Assembly: GCA_963819075.1 (NCBI GenBank)
Contig: CAWFUP010000001.1
Location: 868,001-932,000 of the forward strand
Reading direction: 5' to 3'
DNA from: CAVQBJ01 sp963819075
Lineage (GTDB): Bacteria > Actinomycetota > Thermoleophilia > Solirubrobacterales > Solirubrobacteraceae
DNA length: 64,000 nt
The notes beneath the pieces were generated by a model. It was not told the origin of the DNA. It was given only the letters and a program-made list of their open reading frames with translations, and did not search any database. Positions 1 through 13,200 of the stretch are shown here, piece after piece (positions within the stretch are counted from its first letter, which is position 1; each line of letters starts with the position of its first letter). A program made the translations under genes and the position numbers.

Positions 1-550
1 GCAGCGACTTGACGCTCGGCACCGTGGTCTCCATCGCCTCGGCGATGTGCTCGTAGGACAGCGCATCCATCTCGCGCAGCAGCAGCGCGGTCCGCTGCGT
101 CTCGGGCAGGCGCGTGACGTCCTCGATCAGCTGGCGGAAGGCCTCGCGCTTGAAGACCTTGTCGCCGGTGGACTGACCGTGATCGGCGAAGTGCACGTCC
201 ATCGAGTCGACGCCGATCGCGGCGGTGCGGCGCAGGTGGTTGAGGCTGCGGTTGCGCGCGATGCGGTAGAGCCACGGGCGCACGTTGATCTCGCGCTCGT
301 CGGCGAGCATCGCGTTGAACGCCGCGGCGAAGACCTCCTGGAGAACGTCCTCGGCGTCCTCGCGCGAGTTGAGCATGTGGCGGCAGAACGCGAGCAGGCG
401 CGACTCGTATCGCGCGACGAGGGCCTCGAACGCGCCGTGATGCCCGCGCCGGATGAGCGCCACGAGACGCTCGTCGGACTGCAATCTGAGCAGGGGCACG
501 GGGCCCCGGAGACCAGGCAGCGGCCGATGATGTAGTGCTGAGACCTCCAC
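1..550 (-). CDS. ECF-type RNA polymerase sigma factor (3' end beyond window)
   Basis: The minus strand reads as an extracytoplasmic-function sigma-70 factor that would bind core RNA polymerase and direct it to a stress or envelope regulon. Region 2 is clear: a segment reading ALIRRGHHGAFEALVARYE, then FCRHMLNSREDAEDVLQEVF and RPWLYRIARNRSLNHLRR. Region 4 follows with RLPETQRTALLLREMDALSYEHIAEAMET, the helix-turn-helix that recognises the -35 element. The frame is still open at base 1, so the C-terminus is missing. An in-frame TAG lies just upstream, and the first usable start is a GTG at 548-550; a second GTG lies about 18 codons further in. No anti-sigma gene is visible on this side. Family call is firm; the regulon is unknown. 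Confidence 0.88.
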   Translation of the reverse strand, partial: MEVSALHHRPLPGLRGPVPLLRLQSDERLVALIRRGHHGAFEALVARYESRLLAFCRHMLNSREDAEDVLQEVFAAAFNAMLADEREINVRPWLYRIARNRSLNHLRRTAAIGVDSMDVHFADHGQSTGDKVFKREAFRQLIEDVTRLPETQRTALLLREMDALSYEHIAEAMETTVPSVKSL

Positions 551-728
551 TGTGCGCTCTGGAGTCTGCTCCTCGAAGCCTCGCTCAGACTAAAGGACAC
601 GCTAACAGCGCCTAAGTTGCGCTTGGACGGGTATGCGGTGGGCGGGGCTTGTGTTAGTTGATACGAGCGGTCTGGTCGGTGGTGGTGTCGATCGGTGGCC
701 GCCGGCTGGCACTACGATCCTCGCACCC
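551..728. other. intergenic spacer, no gene seen
   Basis: The stretch between the divergent sigma-factor start and the tRNA holds no convincing reading frame. It must contain the promoters of both, but I cannot point to defined boxes. Confidence 0.4.
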
Positions 729-814
729 GCCCGGGTAGACAAACTGGCAAAGTCAGCGGACTTAAAATCCGTTGCCCCTTCGGGGTTCTGAGGGTTCGAG
801 TCCCTCCCCGGGTA
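729..814 (+). tRNA. tRNA-Leu (anticodon UAA)
   Basis: The sequence folds as a class II tRNA of 86 nt. The acceptor stem pairs 729-735 with 807-813, with a G-U pair at the first position and discriminator A814. The D arm is gac/gtc at 738-740 and 752-754. The anticodon loop is CTTAAAA, giving anticodon TAA. The long variable arm is closed by GCCCC/GGGGT. The T arm is GAGGG-TTCGAGT-CCCTC at 790-806. CCA is not encoded. The 3' half from base 761 is the target of the integration events seen downstream, and this copy remains complete and presumably functional. Confidence 0.95.
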
Positions 815-819
815 TGGCG
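761..819 (+). repeat. attachment-site copy 1 (inside tRNA-Leu 3' half)
   Basis: These 59 bases, from the anticodon loop through the tRNA end plus five bases, recur without mismatch at 16978-17036. They recur as a 22-bp remnant at 20013-20034 and as a diverged copy at 22073-22131. A tRNA 3' half duplicated downstream in the same orientation is the normal mark of integration by a tyrosine recombinase, so this is read as the left, tRNA-restoring attachment site. Confidence 0.85.
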
Positions 820-1262
820 GGTAGCCTGCAAACGGAGGACTTATTCTCCGATTCGGTGGGCTCCGCCGGTTCGAGCCGGTCCGCTGTTTGTCCCAAATCT
901 GTTCCGAGCATCGGGTCGATCATGGTGCGACCATCGCCGGGTTGAGGTCTTTCCGCTCGGGGTGAGGGCGTTGCACGGGTGCTCCGACGGGCGCCTTCGC
1001 GCCCTCATCACCGTTGGCCCTGAGGATGGGGGGGCGCACGGCTGCTGGACGGGCGTGGTCGCGCGGACACGGTGGCGCTGCCTCGCGTCCATGCTCGGGA
1101 ACAGTTCCGCGCGCGCGGAGACGCGCTGGTGCGGGATGACTGGCTTTGCGGCGTCCCCGCAGTTTTTTGCGCCTGGCTTGAGTATTTGATAGAAGTCGCG
1201 GCCAACTGAGGCTGTGGTCGGCTGGGGGGTCCGGTGGCGCAGCTAAGGAAGGCGAGCGTTGG
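820..1262. other. left flank of unit 1, no gene seen
   Basis: About 440 bases between the tRNA and the giant gene. They contain a partial copy of the paired direct repeat, TGTCCCA at 889-895 followed by TGTTCCG at 900, at the same kind of spacing as at the other unit ends. The rest holds only GC-driven open frames without recognisable protein similarity. A purine-rich AAGGAAGG just before 1263 is the likely ribosome-binding site of the giant gene. Confidence 0.5.
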
Positions 1263-4200
1263 GTGGGGGCCGGCATGGGCCGATTGCGTGGTGCTGTGCG
1301 TGCGTGGATGGGCCAGGGTGGCCCAGGCCGTCGAGCGCCCGTGACGGTTGCCGTGCTGCTTGTTGGCCTGCTGGGGGTCGCCCTGCTCGTGGCGGTGGGG
1401 GCTGGCGGTGCCGGCGGGACGCAGCCGTATGCGACGTATGAGAGCACCGTGGCGGCGGATGGGCCGGTGCATCAGTACCGCTTCGATGATGCTGCCGGGT
1501 CGACGACGCTGGCGGATTCGGTTGGGTCGCTGACGGGGTCGGTGACGTCGATCACGTTAGGGGCGGCGGGGCCGTTCACTGGTGCTCACGGCGGGTCGTT
1601 TGGTGGTTCGTCGTGGGCGTCGTTTCCGTCGAGTCCGCTGGCCGGGGATACGGCGTTCAGTGCTGAGGCGTGGGTGGATTGGTCGGGTGGCTCGTCGTTT
1701 GGGCAGCCGGTGTTTGATTTCTGGTCCAGCGGCACGAACTGGTTGAGCTTGACGCCGGCGTCGTCGGCGTCGGGTCATCCGTTGACGTTTGAGATCCGCA
1801 CAACGGCGGGGACGACTGCGGTCGTGACCGCGCCCGAGCTCGCGGCGAGTGCGTGGGAGTACGTCGCGGTGACCGAGACGGGCGGCGTGTTGACGCTGTA
1901 CGTCAATGGCAAGCAGGTCGGCCAGACGACGGGCGTGACGTTGACGCCGTCCTCGTTGGGCGCCACGACGAGCAATTTCTTGGGCAAGGGGCCAGTGTCG
2001 ACGACCCCGAATTTCAAGGGCAGCCTGAGCAACGTGGCGTTCTATTCCAAGGCGCTGTCGGGCGCGCAGGTGCTCGCGCATTACGACGCTGGGGAGTTTC
2101 CGGTCAACAGCGGCGTGCCGACGATCTCCGGGACGACCAAGGATGGCTCGACGCTGACGGCGACGAGCGGCGCGTGGACGGGTGTGGCGCCGATCACCTT
2201 TGCGTATCAGTGGGAGCGCTGCAACAGCTCGGGCGCCAGCTGCGCGAACATCAGCGGGGCGACCGCGTCGACGTACAAGCTCACGCCAGCCGACGTCGGT
2301 TCGACGCTGGTCGTGGCGGTGACGGCGAACAACAGTGCCGGGACGGGCTCGGCGGTTTCGGCGGCCTCGGCGGTGGTGGCGGCGTTGGCGCCGGCGAACA
2401 CTGCGGTCCCGGCGATCAGCGGTTCGGCGAAGGAGGGCCAGCTGTTGACGGCCAGCACGGGCACGTGGACGGGAACGCCGCCGCTCTCGTTTGCCTATCA
2501 GTGGCAGTCCTGCAGCACCACCGGCGGCAGCTGCACGAGCATCAGCGGGGCGACGGCGTCGACGTATCGGCTGGTCAGCGCGCAGGTGGGCCACACGATC
2601 AAGGTTGTGGTCAAGGCCAGCAACGCTGCGGGCAGCGCCAGCGCGACCTCGGCGGCCACGGCGACGGTCACGACGGGCTCGCCGGTGAATGTGACGCTTC
2701 CGGCGATCTCGGGCACCGCGCAGGATGGTCAGACGCTGATCGCGAGCACGGGAGCGTGGGCGGGCACGGCGACGATCACCTACACCTATCAGTGGCAGTC
2801 GTGCAACAGCAGCGGTGGTAGCTGCGCGAACATCTCCGGCGCGACGAGCAGCACGCTGGTGCTCGGCCACGCAAACGTGGGCAGCACGCTGCAGGTCGTC
2901 GTGACGGCCAAGAACTCGCTCGGGAGCACGCCCGCGACCTCGCCGATCACCGCGATCGTGGCGGCGCAACCGCCGGCGAACACGGCGCTGCCGACGATCA
3001 GTGGGACCGCGCAGGCGGGCTCGAGCCTGTCGGCGACGACGGGGTCCTGGAGCGGTACACCGCCGTTGGTCTACGCGTATCAGTGGCAGAGCTGTAACGG
3101 CCTGGGCAGCGGCTGCACGAACATCAGCGGCGCGACCGGCTCGTCCTACGCGCTGCAGCCTGCGGACGTCGGTAACACCGTCAGGGTCGCGGTCACGGCG
3201 ACCAACAGCGGGGCGACGTCGCCGCCGGCGTATTCGGCGGTGAGCGGGGTCGTGACGGCGGTGGCGCCGTCGAACACCGCGCCGCCGGTGATCAGCGGCA
3301 CCGCGCAGGACGGTCAGACGCTGAGCGCGAGCACCGGCTCGTGGAGCGGGACGCCGCCGTTCTCCTACGCCTATCAGTGGCAGAGCTGTAATGCCTCGGG
3401 CGCCTCGTGCACGACCGTCTCCGGCGCGATCGCAGCAACGTTCGCGCTGACCCCGGCCTACGTCGGCGACACCATCCGCGTCGTCGTCACCGCCTCCAAC
3501 CAGGCCGGCCAAGGACCGGGGACCCCCTCCGCCGCCACCGGTGTCGTTGCCGCGCTGGCACCCTCGAACACCGCCCCGCCGATGATCAGCGGCACCGCGC
3601 AGGACGGGCAGACGCTGAGCGCGAGTACCGGGAGCTGGTCGGGCACCCCCCCGCTCAGCTACGCCTACCAGTGGCAGTCCTGCAACGCCGCGGGCGGCAC
3701 GTGCTCGAACATCACTGGCGCGACCGCCTCAACCCTCACGCTCGGCACCGCGCTCGTCGGCGACACCGTGCGCGTTGCGGTCACCGCCTCCAACAGCGCA
3801 GGCACGTCCAGCCCGACGAGCTCGCAGGCGACCAGCCCGGTCACCGCGGCGCCCCCGGTGAACACCTCGCTGCCTAAGATCAGCGGGACGACGATCGACG
3901 GGAGCACCCTGACCGGCAGCACCGGCTCGTGGACGGGGACTCCGCCGCTGAGCTACAGCTACCAGTGGCAGTCCTGCAACAGCGCGGGGGCGAGTTGCAG
4001 CAACATCAGCGGCGCCACCAGCGCCACCTACACCTTGAGCCCCAGCGATGTCGGCACGAAGCTGCGCGTGGTGGTCAGCGCGTCCAACGCCGCCAACCAA
4101 CCCGTGCCGGCCACCTCGGCCGCGACCGCCGTGATCGCAGCGGCGCCGCCCGCGAACACCGCGCTGCCGCAGATCAGCGGGACCACGACCGACGGCAGCA

Positions 4201-7200
4201 CGCTCACAGCCACCACGGGATCCTGGACCGGCACCCCTCCGCTGTTCTACGCCTACCAGTGGCAGGCCTGCGACAAGAACGGCGCCAACTGCCAGACCAT
4301 CGCGGGCGCCACAGGCTCCACGCTCACCCTCGCCCCGGCGCAGGTCGGCGGGACCGTCCGCGTGATCGTCACCGCAACCAACGCCGCCAACACGCCCGTC
4401 CCGGCCAGCTCGCAGGCCAGCAGTGTCATCGCCGCCCTAGCCCCCACCAACACCCAGCCACCGCAGATCAGCGGCACGCCGCAGGTCGGCCAAACCCTCA
4501 CGGCAACCAACGGCACATGGACGGGCACCCCACCGCTGACCTACAGCTACCAGTGGCAGGACTGCGACGCCAATGGCGCCAACTGCTCAACCATCGCCGG
4601 GGCAACCGGCTCGACCTACACGCCCGCCACCAGCGACCTCGGTAGCCGCCTGAGCGTCCAGGTCACCGCCACCAACGCGGCGAACGCCCCCGTCTCCGCC
4701 GGCTCGGCAGCCACCGCGACGGTGACCAGCACGCCGATCAACACCGCTCCGCCGGCAATCAGCGGCACCGCCCAGGACGGCTCCACCCTCAGTGCGACCA
4801 CGGGGACATGGACGGGGACGCAGCCGATCAGCTACAGCTACCAATGGCAGGCCTGCGACAGCCACGGCCAGAACTGCGCCAGCATCGCCGGCGCCACCAG
4901 CCCCACCCTGGCGCTAAGCCCGGCGAACGTGGGCAGCACGCTGCAGGTCGTCGTCACCGCGCAGAACACGGTGGGAACCTCCGCGCCCGCGATCTCAACG
5001 ATCACCTCCGTGGTCACACCCGAGGGACCGGCCAACACCAGCCCACCGACGATCACCGGCGTCGCGATCGACGGATCGTCCCTATCCGCGACCACCGGAT
5101 CCTGGACCGGCACGCCACCACTTACGTACACCTACCAATGGCAGAGCTGCGACAGCCTCGGCAACGCCTGCACCGACATCGCCGGCGCGAACGGCTCGAG
5201 CTATACCCTTCAACCCTCAGATGTCGGCAACACGGTGCGCGTCGCGGTGAGCGCGACCAACGCCGCCGAATCGTCTCTCCCCGTGTACTCCGGCCTGACA
5301 GCGGTTGTGATGGCTGTCGCTCCGTCGGACACAGCTTCGCCGGTGATAGTGGGGAGCGCCCAGGACGGGCAGACGCTCAGTGCGAGCACCGGTTCGTGGA
5401 CGGGCACCCCGACGATCACCTACGCCTACCAGTGGGAAATGTGCGATTCGTCAGGCTCGGACTGCTCGAGTATCTCCGGGGCGACGAGTCCGGGCTACAC
5501 GCTTGTCTCCGCCGATGTCGGGTCAACGATCCGCGTCGCCGTGGCGGCCTCGAACGCAGGCGGGACATCGTCGCCGACCCCGTCGAACGCAACTCCGGTA
5601 GTTGCGGCGACTGCGCCCGTCAACTCAGCGGTGCCCGTAATCACGGGCACAGCGCAAGACGGGCAGACGCTGACGGCGAGCACCGGGTTGTGGACAGGCA
5701 CCCCGCCGATCTCGTACACGTATCAATGGCAGAGCTGCGACAGCCTCGGCAGCGAGTGCGTCGACGACCCTGGCGCTACGTCGAGCACTTATGTGCCCGG
5801 GCCCAGCGATGTCGGTACCACGCTACGTGCCGTCGTGTCGGCGAGCAACGCGGCCGTTGGCGGCCCTGTACCGGCGACGTCGACAGCGACGGGTCCGGTG
5901 ACTGTGGCTCCGCCGGTGAACACCGCACCGCCGATGATCTCGGGCACAGTGCAGGACGGGCAGACGCTGACCGCGAGCACCGGGTCGTGGACAGGCACTC
6001 CGCCGATCACCTACACGTACCAGTGGCAGAGCTGCGATAGCCTCGGCAGCGGCTGCCTGAACGTACCTGGCGCCACCGGCTCGTCCTATCGGTTGGCGCC
6101 CTCGGACGTCGGCAACACGGTGCTGGTTGTGGTGACCGCGTCGAACGCCGCCGGCGTGCCGGTGAGCACGGCTTCCGCCACGAGCGCCGTCGCGACCGCC
6201 GCGTCGCCGGTGAACACCGCACCGCCGGTGATCTCGGGAACAGCGAGCGACGGGCAGACGTTGAGCGCGAGCACCGGTTCGTGGACTGGGACGCCGCCGA
6301 TCGCCTACAGCTACCAATGGCAGAGCTGCGACAGCAGCGGTGCGAACTGCTCGAACATCAGCGATGCCAATGCGGCGACGTACGCGCTGGGCGCGAGCGA
6401 TGTGGGCACGACGGTCCGGGTCGCGGTGACCGCGGCGAACGGGGCGGGGTACGCGACCACCGTTTCCCCGCCCACGGCGGACACTTCCGGAGGCGCGGGC
6501 CCACCCATCAACACGATTCTCCCGACCATCTCGGGCGCCGCTCAGGACGGCGCGCCGCTGGCAGCGGCCCCCGGCACGTGGTCAGGGAGCAGTCCAATCG
6601 GCTATGCCTACCAATGGCAGCGCTGCGACGCGAGCGGCGCGGACTGTGCGGACATCGCCGGCGCGACTGACGCAACGTACACACCCGGGCTCGCGGACGA
6701 CGGCGCCACAGTCCAGGTCGTCGTAACCGCGACAAATGCGGCCGGCAGTGCGTCGACCATCTCAGCGTCCACCGGGGTAGTGAGTCCGGTCAGCGGAGGC
6801 GCGACCTCGACCGGCGGCCTGCTTGATCCCACTCAGCAGTTACTCATCGATCCGAGCAACGCGCCCGTTGTCAGCTCGGGCCTCGACCTAAGCGCCGCAA
6901 CGCCGGTGATGTTCATCGAGTCGATGCCGAAGTCGATGTCGGCCACCAGCGTGACCCTCGGCGACTTCGCCAGTGACCCGGCGTGCAGCGGCGACGCCGA
7001 CGTGCGGCTTGAGATCTACGACTACTCACCTGACGGCGATCTGAACGCGGGTCAGCTGGTCGCAGCGTCCTTGGTGTCGCAGCGGCTCGGGAGGGTCCTG
7101 GGTCCCATCACCTGGCAAATCCCGGCGACCGACCTAGCCGCCGGTGACGCATATGCGTTCATGCTTCAGGCGCAACCTGGATCATGCGGCAACGCCCTGA

Positions 7201-10200
7201 TTCGAAGCTGGGCGCACAACCAGCATGAGGTCAACGCCGGATCCAACGCATGCAGCGCGTTCCCCGGAGAGGCTGGCATGTGGCGCCTGTGGCATACCCA
7301 GGGCTCCGTTGACTCCAGCGGCTGCGGATTCATCTCCTCGCCGTCCGGTTTCGATCCGGCGCAGCCGACCGGCTGGCAGCAGGTGCGCCACAGCACCGGC
7401 GGCGACGAGCTCGTCACCGACCCAACCGCGTGCTCTCTCGGTGCCTCGATGACCGTCTGGCAGTCGCAGTCAGTATGCCAGTTCACCCAGTTCGCCCCGC
7501 CGGGGCAGACGGTCTCCGATGGCTGGTATTACGGCCTGCCTTGGACGGGATCGGGGCTCAGTGGCGCTCCTCGAGATCTGTATCTCCGGCTGGATCCCTC
7601 TGCGTCGCCGGTCGCCACGACTGACCCCGCGACCGCGGTCGGCAGCGCCACGGCGACGCTCAACGCGACCGTCAACCCGAACGCACACCCCTCGACTTAC
7701 CAGTTCCTCTGGTCCACCTTCGGGCTAGCGAGCAGCCTATTCGCAGACTCACCGCTGCTGAGCGGGTCGACGCTCCCGGGTACGCCGGTTGGCCTCGGGT
7801 CCGGGGCCGCCGACATGCCGATATCACAACCGCTAACAGGCTTGGCGCCCAAGACGACGTACACGTACGCGGTGCGGGTCTATCCAGACGACTCCTATCC
7901 CATCCTGGGTGGCACGGCCTCATTCACGACAGCGGCGGCGCCGATTCCGGCGACTGCCCCCGCAACCGCCGTCACGGCGACCGGCGCGACGCTCAACGGA
8001 ACGGTGAACGCGACCGGATCAGACACCCATTATCACTTCGAGTGGGACGACAATCCCAACCAAGCCAACGGTATCGCGCCCGCACCCGACGCCGACGCCG
8101 GCTCATTGACGGTGCCCGTGGCGGTCTCCTCGCGGCTTTCCGGTCTTCAGCCTGACACGACGTACTACTACCGACTAGACGCTGCAAAGGCATCCGACCC
8201 GCCGACGAGAGCCCAGCAGCAGTACAGCTTCAAGACCCTCGCCCGCGCACCGTTGAATGTCGTGCCGCCGAGTATCAGCGGCACCGCAGGGTCGGGGCAG
8301 ACCCTCACCGCTGACAGCGGCGTGTGGGACGAGAACATCACCGGAGTCCAATACCAGTGGCAGAGCTGCGACCAGACCGGGAACAACTGCAGCGCGATCT
8401 CCGGCGCGACCCAAGGCTCGTACACGCTGACCGCAGGCGACGTGGGCACGACCCTCAGCGTCCTCGTCACCGTGCAGGGCGGCGGTGCGCAGGCGACAGC
8501 GACATCGCCTGCGTCCGGCGTCGTGCAACCGCCGCCATCGACGCTGATCGCACTCTCGCCGCCCAGCATCTCCGGGCTCGCGCTCAGCGGGCAAACGCTC
8601 ACCGCGAACCCGGGGATGTGGTCCGCCCTCGCGACACCTACCTTCACGTACCAGTGGCAAAGCTGCGACGCCAACGGTCAAGACTGTGCGACCATCCCCG
8701 GCGCGACCGGCCAGACCTACAGCCTGACCGGTGCTGACGTGGGTACCACCCTGAGCGTCATCGTGACCGCGTCCCAGGGACGGTCATCGGCGATGGCGAC
8801 ATCTGATGGCACGACAGTCGTGGCGCAGCCCACGCTTCTCCCACAAGCCCCACCCGCCATCTCCGGCGAATCTGTCGACGGCCAAATTCTCACGGCCAGT
8901 CCCGGCACCTGGCCCAACGACCCGACGATCGCCTTCACCTACCAGTGGCAGAGCTGTGATTCGCTCGGCGTTGTATGCGCCGACATCGTCGGCGCGACAG
9001 GCCAGACCTACCAAGTCGGACCCGGGGACATTGGCAACACGATCCGCGTCCTCGTGACGGCCGCCGGCAGCAGCGGAACCGATCGCGCCGCATCAACTCC
9101 GACGCCAGTGATCGCGCTCGCGCCACCCATCAATGGCGCACCGCCTGTGATCAGCGGCCAACCCAACAGCGGCCAAGTACTGAGCGCGGACACGGGTACG
9201 TGGACAGGCAGCGATCTGAGCTTCGCCCTGCAGTGGCAGAGCTGCGACGTCACCGGAAACAGCTGCACAAACGTCCCAGGTGCCACCAGCCCTTCATACA
9301 GCCTAGGCCCGGCAGACGTCGGCACGACGCTCCGCGTGCTCGTCGTGGCCAGCAACGCCTTGGGGACCGTGAGCGCAACGTCACAGCCGTCCCCGCGCAT
9401 CGGACCCACCTCCACCTTGGTTGACCAGACGCCGCCGACAATCACGGGCTCGCCACAGAGCGGTGCCACGCTCGGCGCACAGCCCGGAACGTGGACAGGG
9501 ATAGGCACAATCACATACGCGTATCAATGGCAGAGCTGCGACGGTAACGGCCAGAATTGCCAAGCGATCGTCGGTGCAACCGCACAGACGTACACGCCAT
9601 CCAACGCGGACGGCGGGACGAGCATCGGGCTCGTCGTGACCGCCACAGACGACGACGGATCGCAAAGCGCGCAGGCAACGCCGACACAACCGGTCACCTC
9701 GACGCTGGTCGGTCAGACACCGCCGACGATCACCGGCACGCCGCAAAGCGGCGCGACGCTGAGCGCCCAGCCGGGAATCTGGAGCGGGATGGGTGCGATC
9801 ACCTACACCTACCAATGGCAGAGCTGCGACGAGACCGGCGAGGACTGCCAGGCTATTGCGGGCGCGAACGCGCAGACCTACATGCCGTCGACCGCCGACG
9901 TCGGCGCGACCATCGCCGTCACCGTGACCGCTACGGACGACGACGGACCGCGAAGCTCCCAGGCAACCCCGACACAGCCGATCGCGGATGTAGGGTCGCC
10001 AACAATCGCCGTCGCGCCCGCAATCAGCGGAGTCGCCGAGAGCGGGTATCCCGATTCAGCCACTCTGGGCGCGTGGAACGGCAACACCGATGGCGCTACC
10101 TACACCTACACGTGGGAGCTCTGCGACCAAGACGGCATGAACTGCGTCGCCGATCAAACGCAGACCGGCGCCTCATACACACCCAGCCAAAGCGCCCTTG

Positions 10201-13200
10201 GCGACACGTTACGCGTGATCGTCACCATCAACACCGCAGCCGGGCAAGCGTCGGCCGTCTCCCAGGCGTTCGGGCCGATCACGGGACCGGCGCTTGCGAA
10301 CGTGGCGATCCCGCTAGTCAGCGGTGTCGCGCAGGTCGGCGAACAGCTCTCGGCCAGCACGGGTACGTGGACCGGAGACATGCCAATCGCCTACACCTAC
10401 CAATGGCAAGACTGCGATACCAGCGGCAGCAACTGCACGGATATCGAGGGCGCGACAGGCGCGACCTACACACCAGCGACGACCGACGTAGGCGAAACGC
10501 TGGTCGTCGTCGCGAGCGCATCCAACGCGTGGGGCACGAGCAGCGTCGCATCGGACCCGACGCTCCCCGTGGTCGCCGCCGGCCAGGCGCCCACGAGCGT
10601 CAGCCCGCCCGAGATCGGCGGCATCGCCACGGCCGGGCAGGTCCTGTCTGCAATGCCTGGCGAGTGGAACGGCAGCGCTCCGCTCACCTACGACTATCAA
10701 TGGCAGAGCTGCGACCCGACTGGAAACCAATGCTCCGACATCCCCGGAGCCACCGATAGCACGTACACAGCAACCGACGGCGACGTGGGCAGGACGGTGG
10801 TCGTCGACGTGACGGTTAGCAACGCCGTAGGCAGCATCGCGACGAGCTCGGCCCCGACGTCGATTATCGCGTCGACTCAGGCGCCAGTGGCCACAATGCC
10901 ACCGGCGATTCAAGACCAGTCGGCCGCTGGCAATTCGACCCCCGCGGATGGTGACACCCTCGTCGCCTCGCCAGGAGAGTGGAGCGGCGCCACGCCTCAG
11001 GAGTACTCGTTCAGCTGGGAGCGCTGCGACGCCAACGGAGCAAACTGCGGCTGGATCGCCGCCGGCACAATGAGCAACGTCAACGGCCAGCAGGAGGGCG
11101 ACTATACGCTGACCTCAGCCGACGTAGGGTCGACTCTGCGGGTCGTGGTGACCTCCGCGAACACCTCGGGCACCGGCGCGAGTACCTCTGAACCCACTAT
11201 GCCCATCGCTGCCACAGCCCCCAAGGGAACGGTCGTTGTGAGTGGGAACGCCACCGTCGGCAATGTCCTGAGCGCCCAAGCAAGCGCAGCCGGCACGGCA
11301 CCGATCGCGACCACCTACCAGTGGCAGGAATGCTTCGTGGCTACTGGCACGTGCCAGAACATCGAAGGGGCTACGTCAGAGTCCTACGCGCTCCAACCAG
11401 AGGACGACGGCAACTACATTGCAGTCACCGTGACCTTTACAAACACGGCCGGCACCGACACCGAGCAGGGCTTCGAGTACAACCAGATCGACGCCGTGGG
11501 TCCGCCGGCCAACGTCACGCCGCCCCAGATCACCGCTGCATCAGGCTTGGCGCAACCGACCGCAAGCGGCGCGATCCTGACCGTCAACGCCGGCCAGTGG
11601 GTCGGAGGTGGCAACCTCGCCTACAGCTACCAATGGGAGCGCTGTCCGACACCCGACGCGTGCGCACCGATACCGAGCGCCAACCAGACGACCTACGTGA
11701 CGACCGCCGCCGACGCCGGGAGCACACTCGAAGCGACGGTGACAGCCACCAACCTCGACGGGACGGCCCAGGCCACTAGCGACACCTTCGACATCACGTC
11801 CGTGTCCTCCGCACCGCTCCTCGTCGCCCAGCCCACGATCACTGGGACGGCGCAGGACGGTCAGCTATTGACGGTGCAGCCGGGCGCGTGGTCAAACGCA
11901 CCCACGTCCTACACCTTTCAGTGGGAGCAATGCACCTACATCTGCCAGCCAATCGCCGGCGCGACCGCGCAAAGCTACCGGCCCGAACAGCAGGCCGGGA
12001 CGACGCTCGAGGCGATCGTTCAGGCCAGGAACGCGTCCGGCAGCAGTCTGACCGCCACTACCCCCAACACCGGAACTGTGGCCGAGGGCGAACCGCAAGA
12101 CGTCTCGCCTCCCCTCATCACTGGCACGCCCCTCACCGGCGAGAGCCTCACGGCCAATCCGGGCGTGTGGTACGGCGCCGAGACGCTGCAGTACGACTGG
12201 CAACGATGCGACGCAGGCGGGTCTAACTGCACCGACATCACTGGCGTCACCGGCAGCGCAAGCTACATCACCCAAGCCGCTGATATCGGTCACGCGATCC
12301 GCGTCACCGCGGTGGCGAACGGCGCAACGACCACCGCCAGCGCCACGTCGCCGCCGACCGCAGCCATCGCCCTCCAATCCGGCGACCGTCCCGCAAATAC
12401 CGTCACGCCGACAATAGAGGGCACGCCGCAGGACGGCGCAACGCTCGCCGTGACCACAGGCAGCTGGACAGCGATCACGCCGATCACCTACACCTACCAG
12501 TGGGAGGACTGCGCCCCGCAGGCAAACAGCTGCACGCCCATCCCGGGGGCAACCAGCGCGACCTACAGTGCAACGCGCACCGACATCGGCAGCGGCCTCG
12601 AGGTGATCGTGCAGGCCAGCAACGCATCGGGCTCGAGCGACGCAGCATCCTCAACCACGACGATCGTCGTCCCGGCCACCGACCTGACCAATCTCGCGCC
12701 ACCGAGCGTCCCGTGGTACGCCACAGCGGCTTACGGCCAGCCCTACCAGGCCTCACCGGGCAGTTGGAGCGGAGATCCCACCGTCGTTGACCAGTGGCAG
12801 CGCTGCGATCCGCTGAACATCTCCCAAACTACCGGCCAACCGACATGTAGCGACATCCCCAACGCGACCGGGCTAACGTACACACCCACGGCCGGAGATG
12901 TCGGCTTTGAGCTCAGACTCGCAGAAACCGCCACCAACCCCGTCGGCACGAGCACGGTATACAGCGCGATCAGCGTCGCGGTGGCGCAGCAGACCTCCAA
13001 CGCCGGCGCAAGCATCAACGGAGTCGATGTCGTAGGCCAAACGGTCACCGCGTCAAGCGGCGTCACAAGCAACGCCTCGCTGCCGCTCATCAGCACGTAC
13101 GAATTCGTGCGGCTGAATTCCGACGGCACCCAAACAGCGCTGCAGTCGGGAGCCACGCCGAGCTATACCCTGACCACGAGCGACCTCGGGAATGTCATCG

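Noticed and set aside
127..600. Minus-strand open frame covering the sigma factor
   Set aside because: It is one base out of phase; the neighbouring frame, open to the window edge, gives a textbook sigma region 2 and 4.
1557..3512. Long open frame on the minus strand inside the giant gene (and others like it, for example 2207-2464 and 4587-4865)
   Set aside because: It is the antisense of Gly/Ala/Thr-rich repeats; the product is almost only Arg/Ala/Gly and the repeat period is that of the sense gene.
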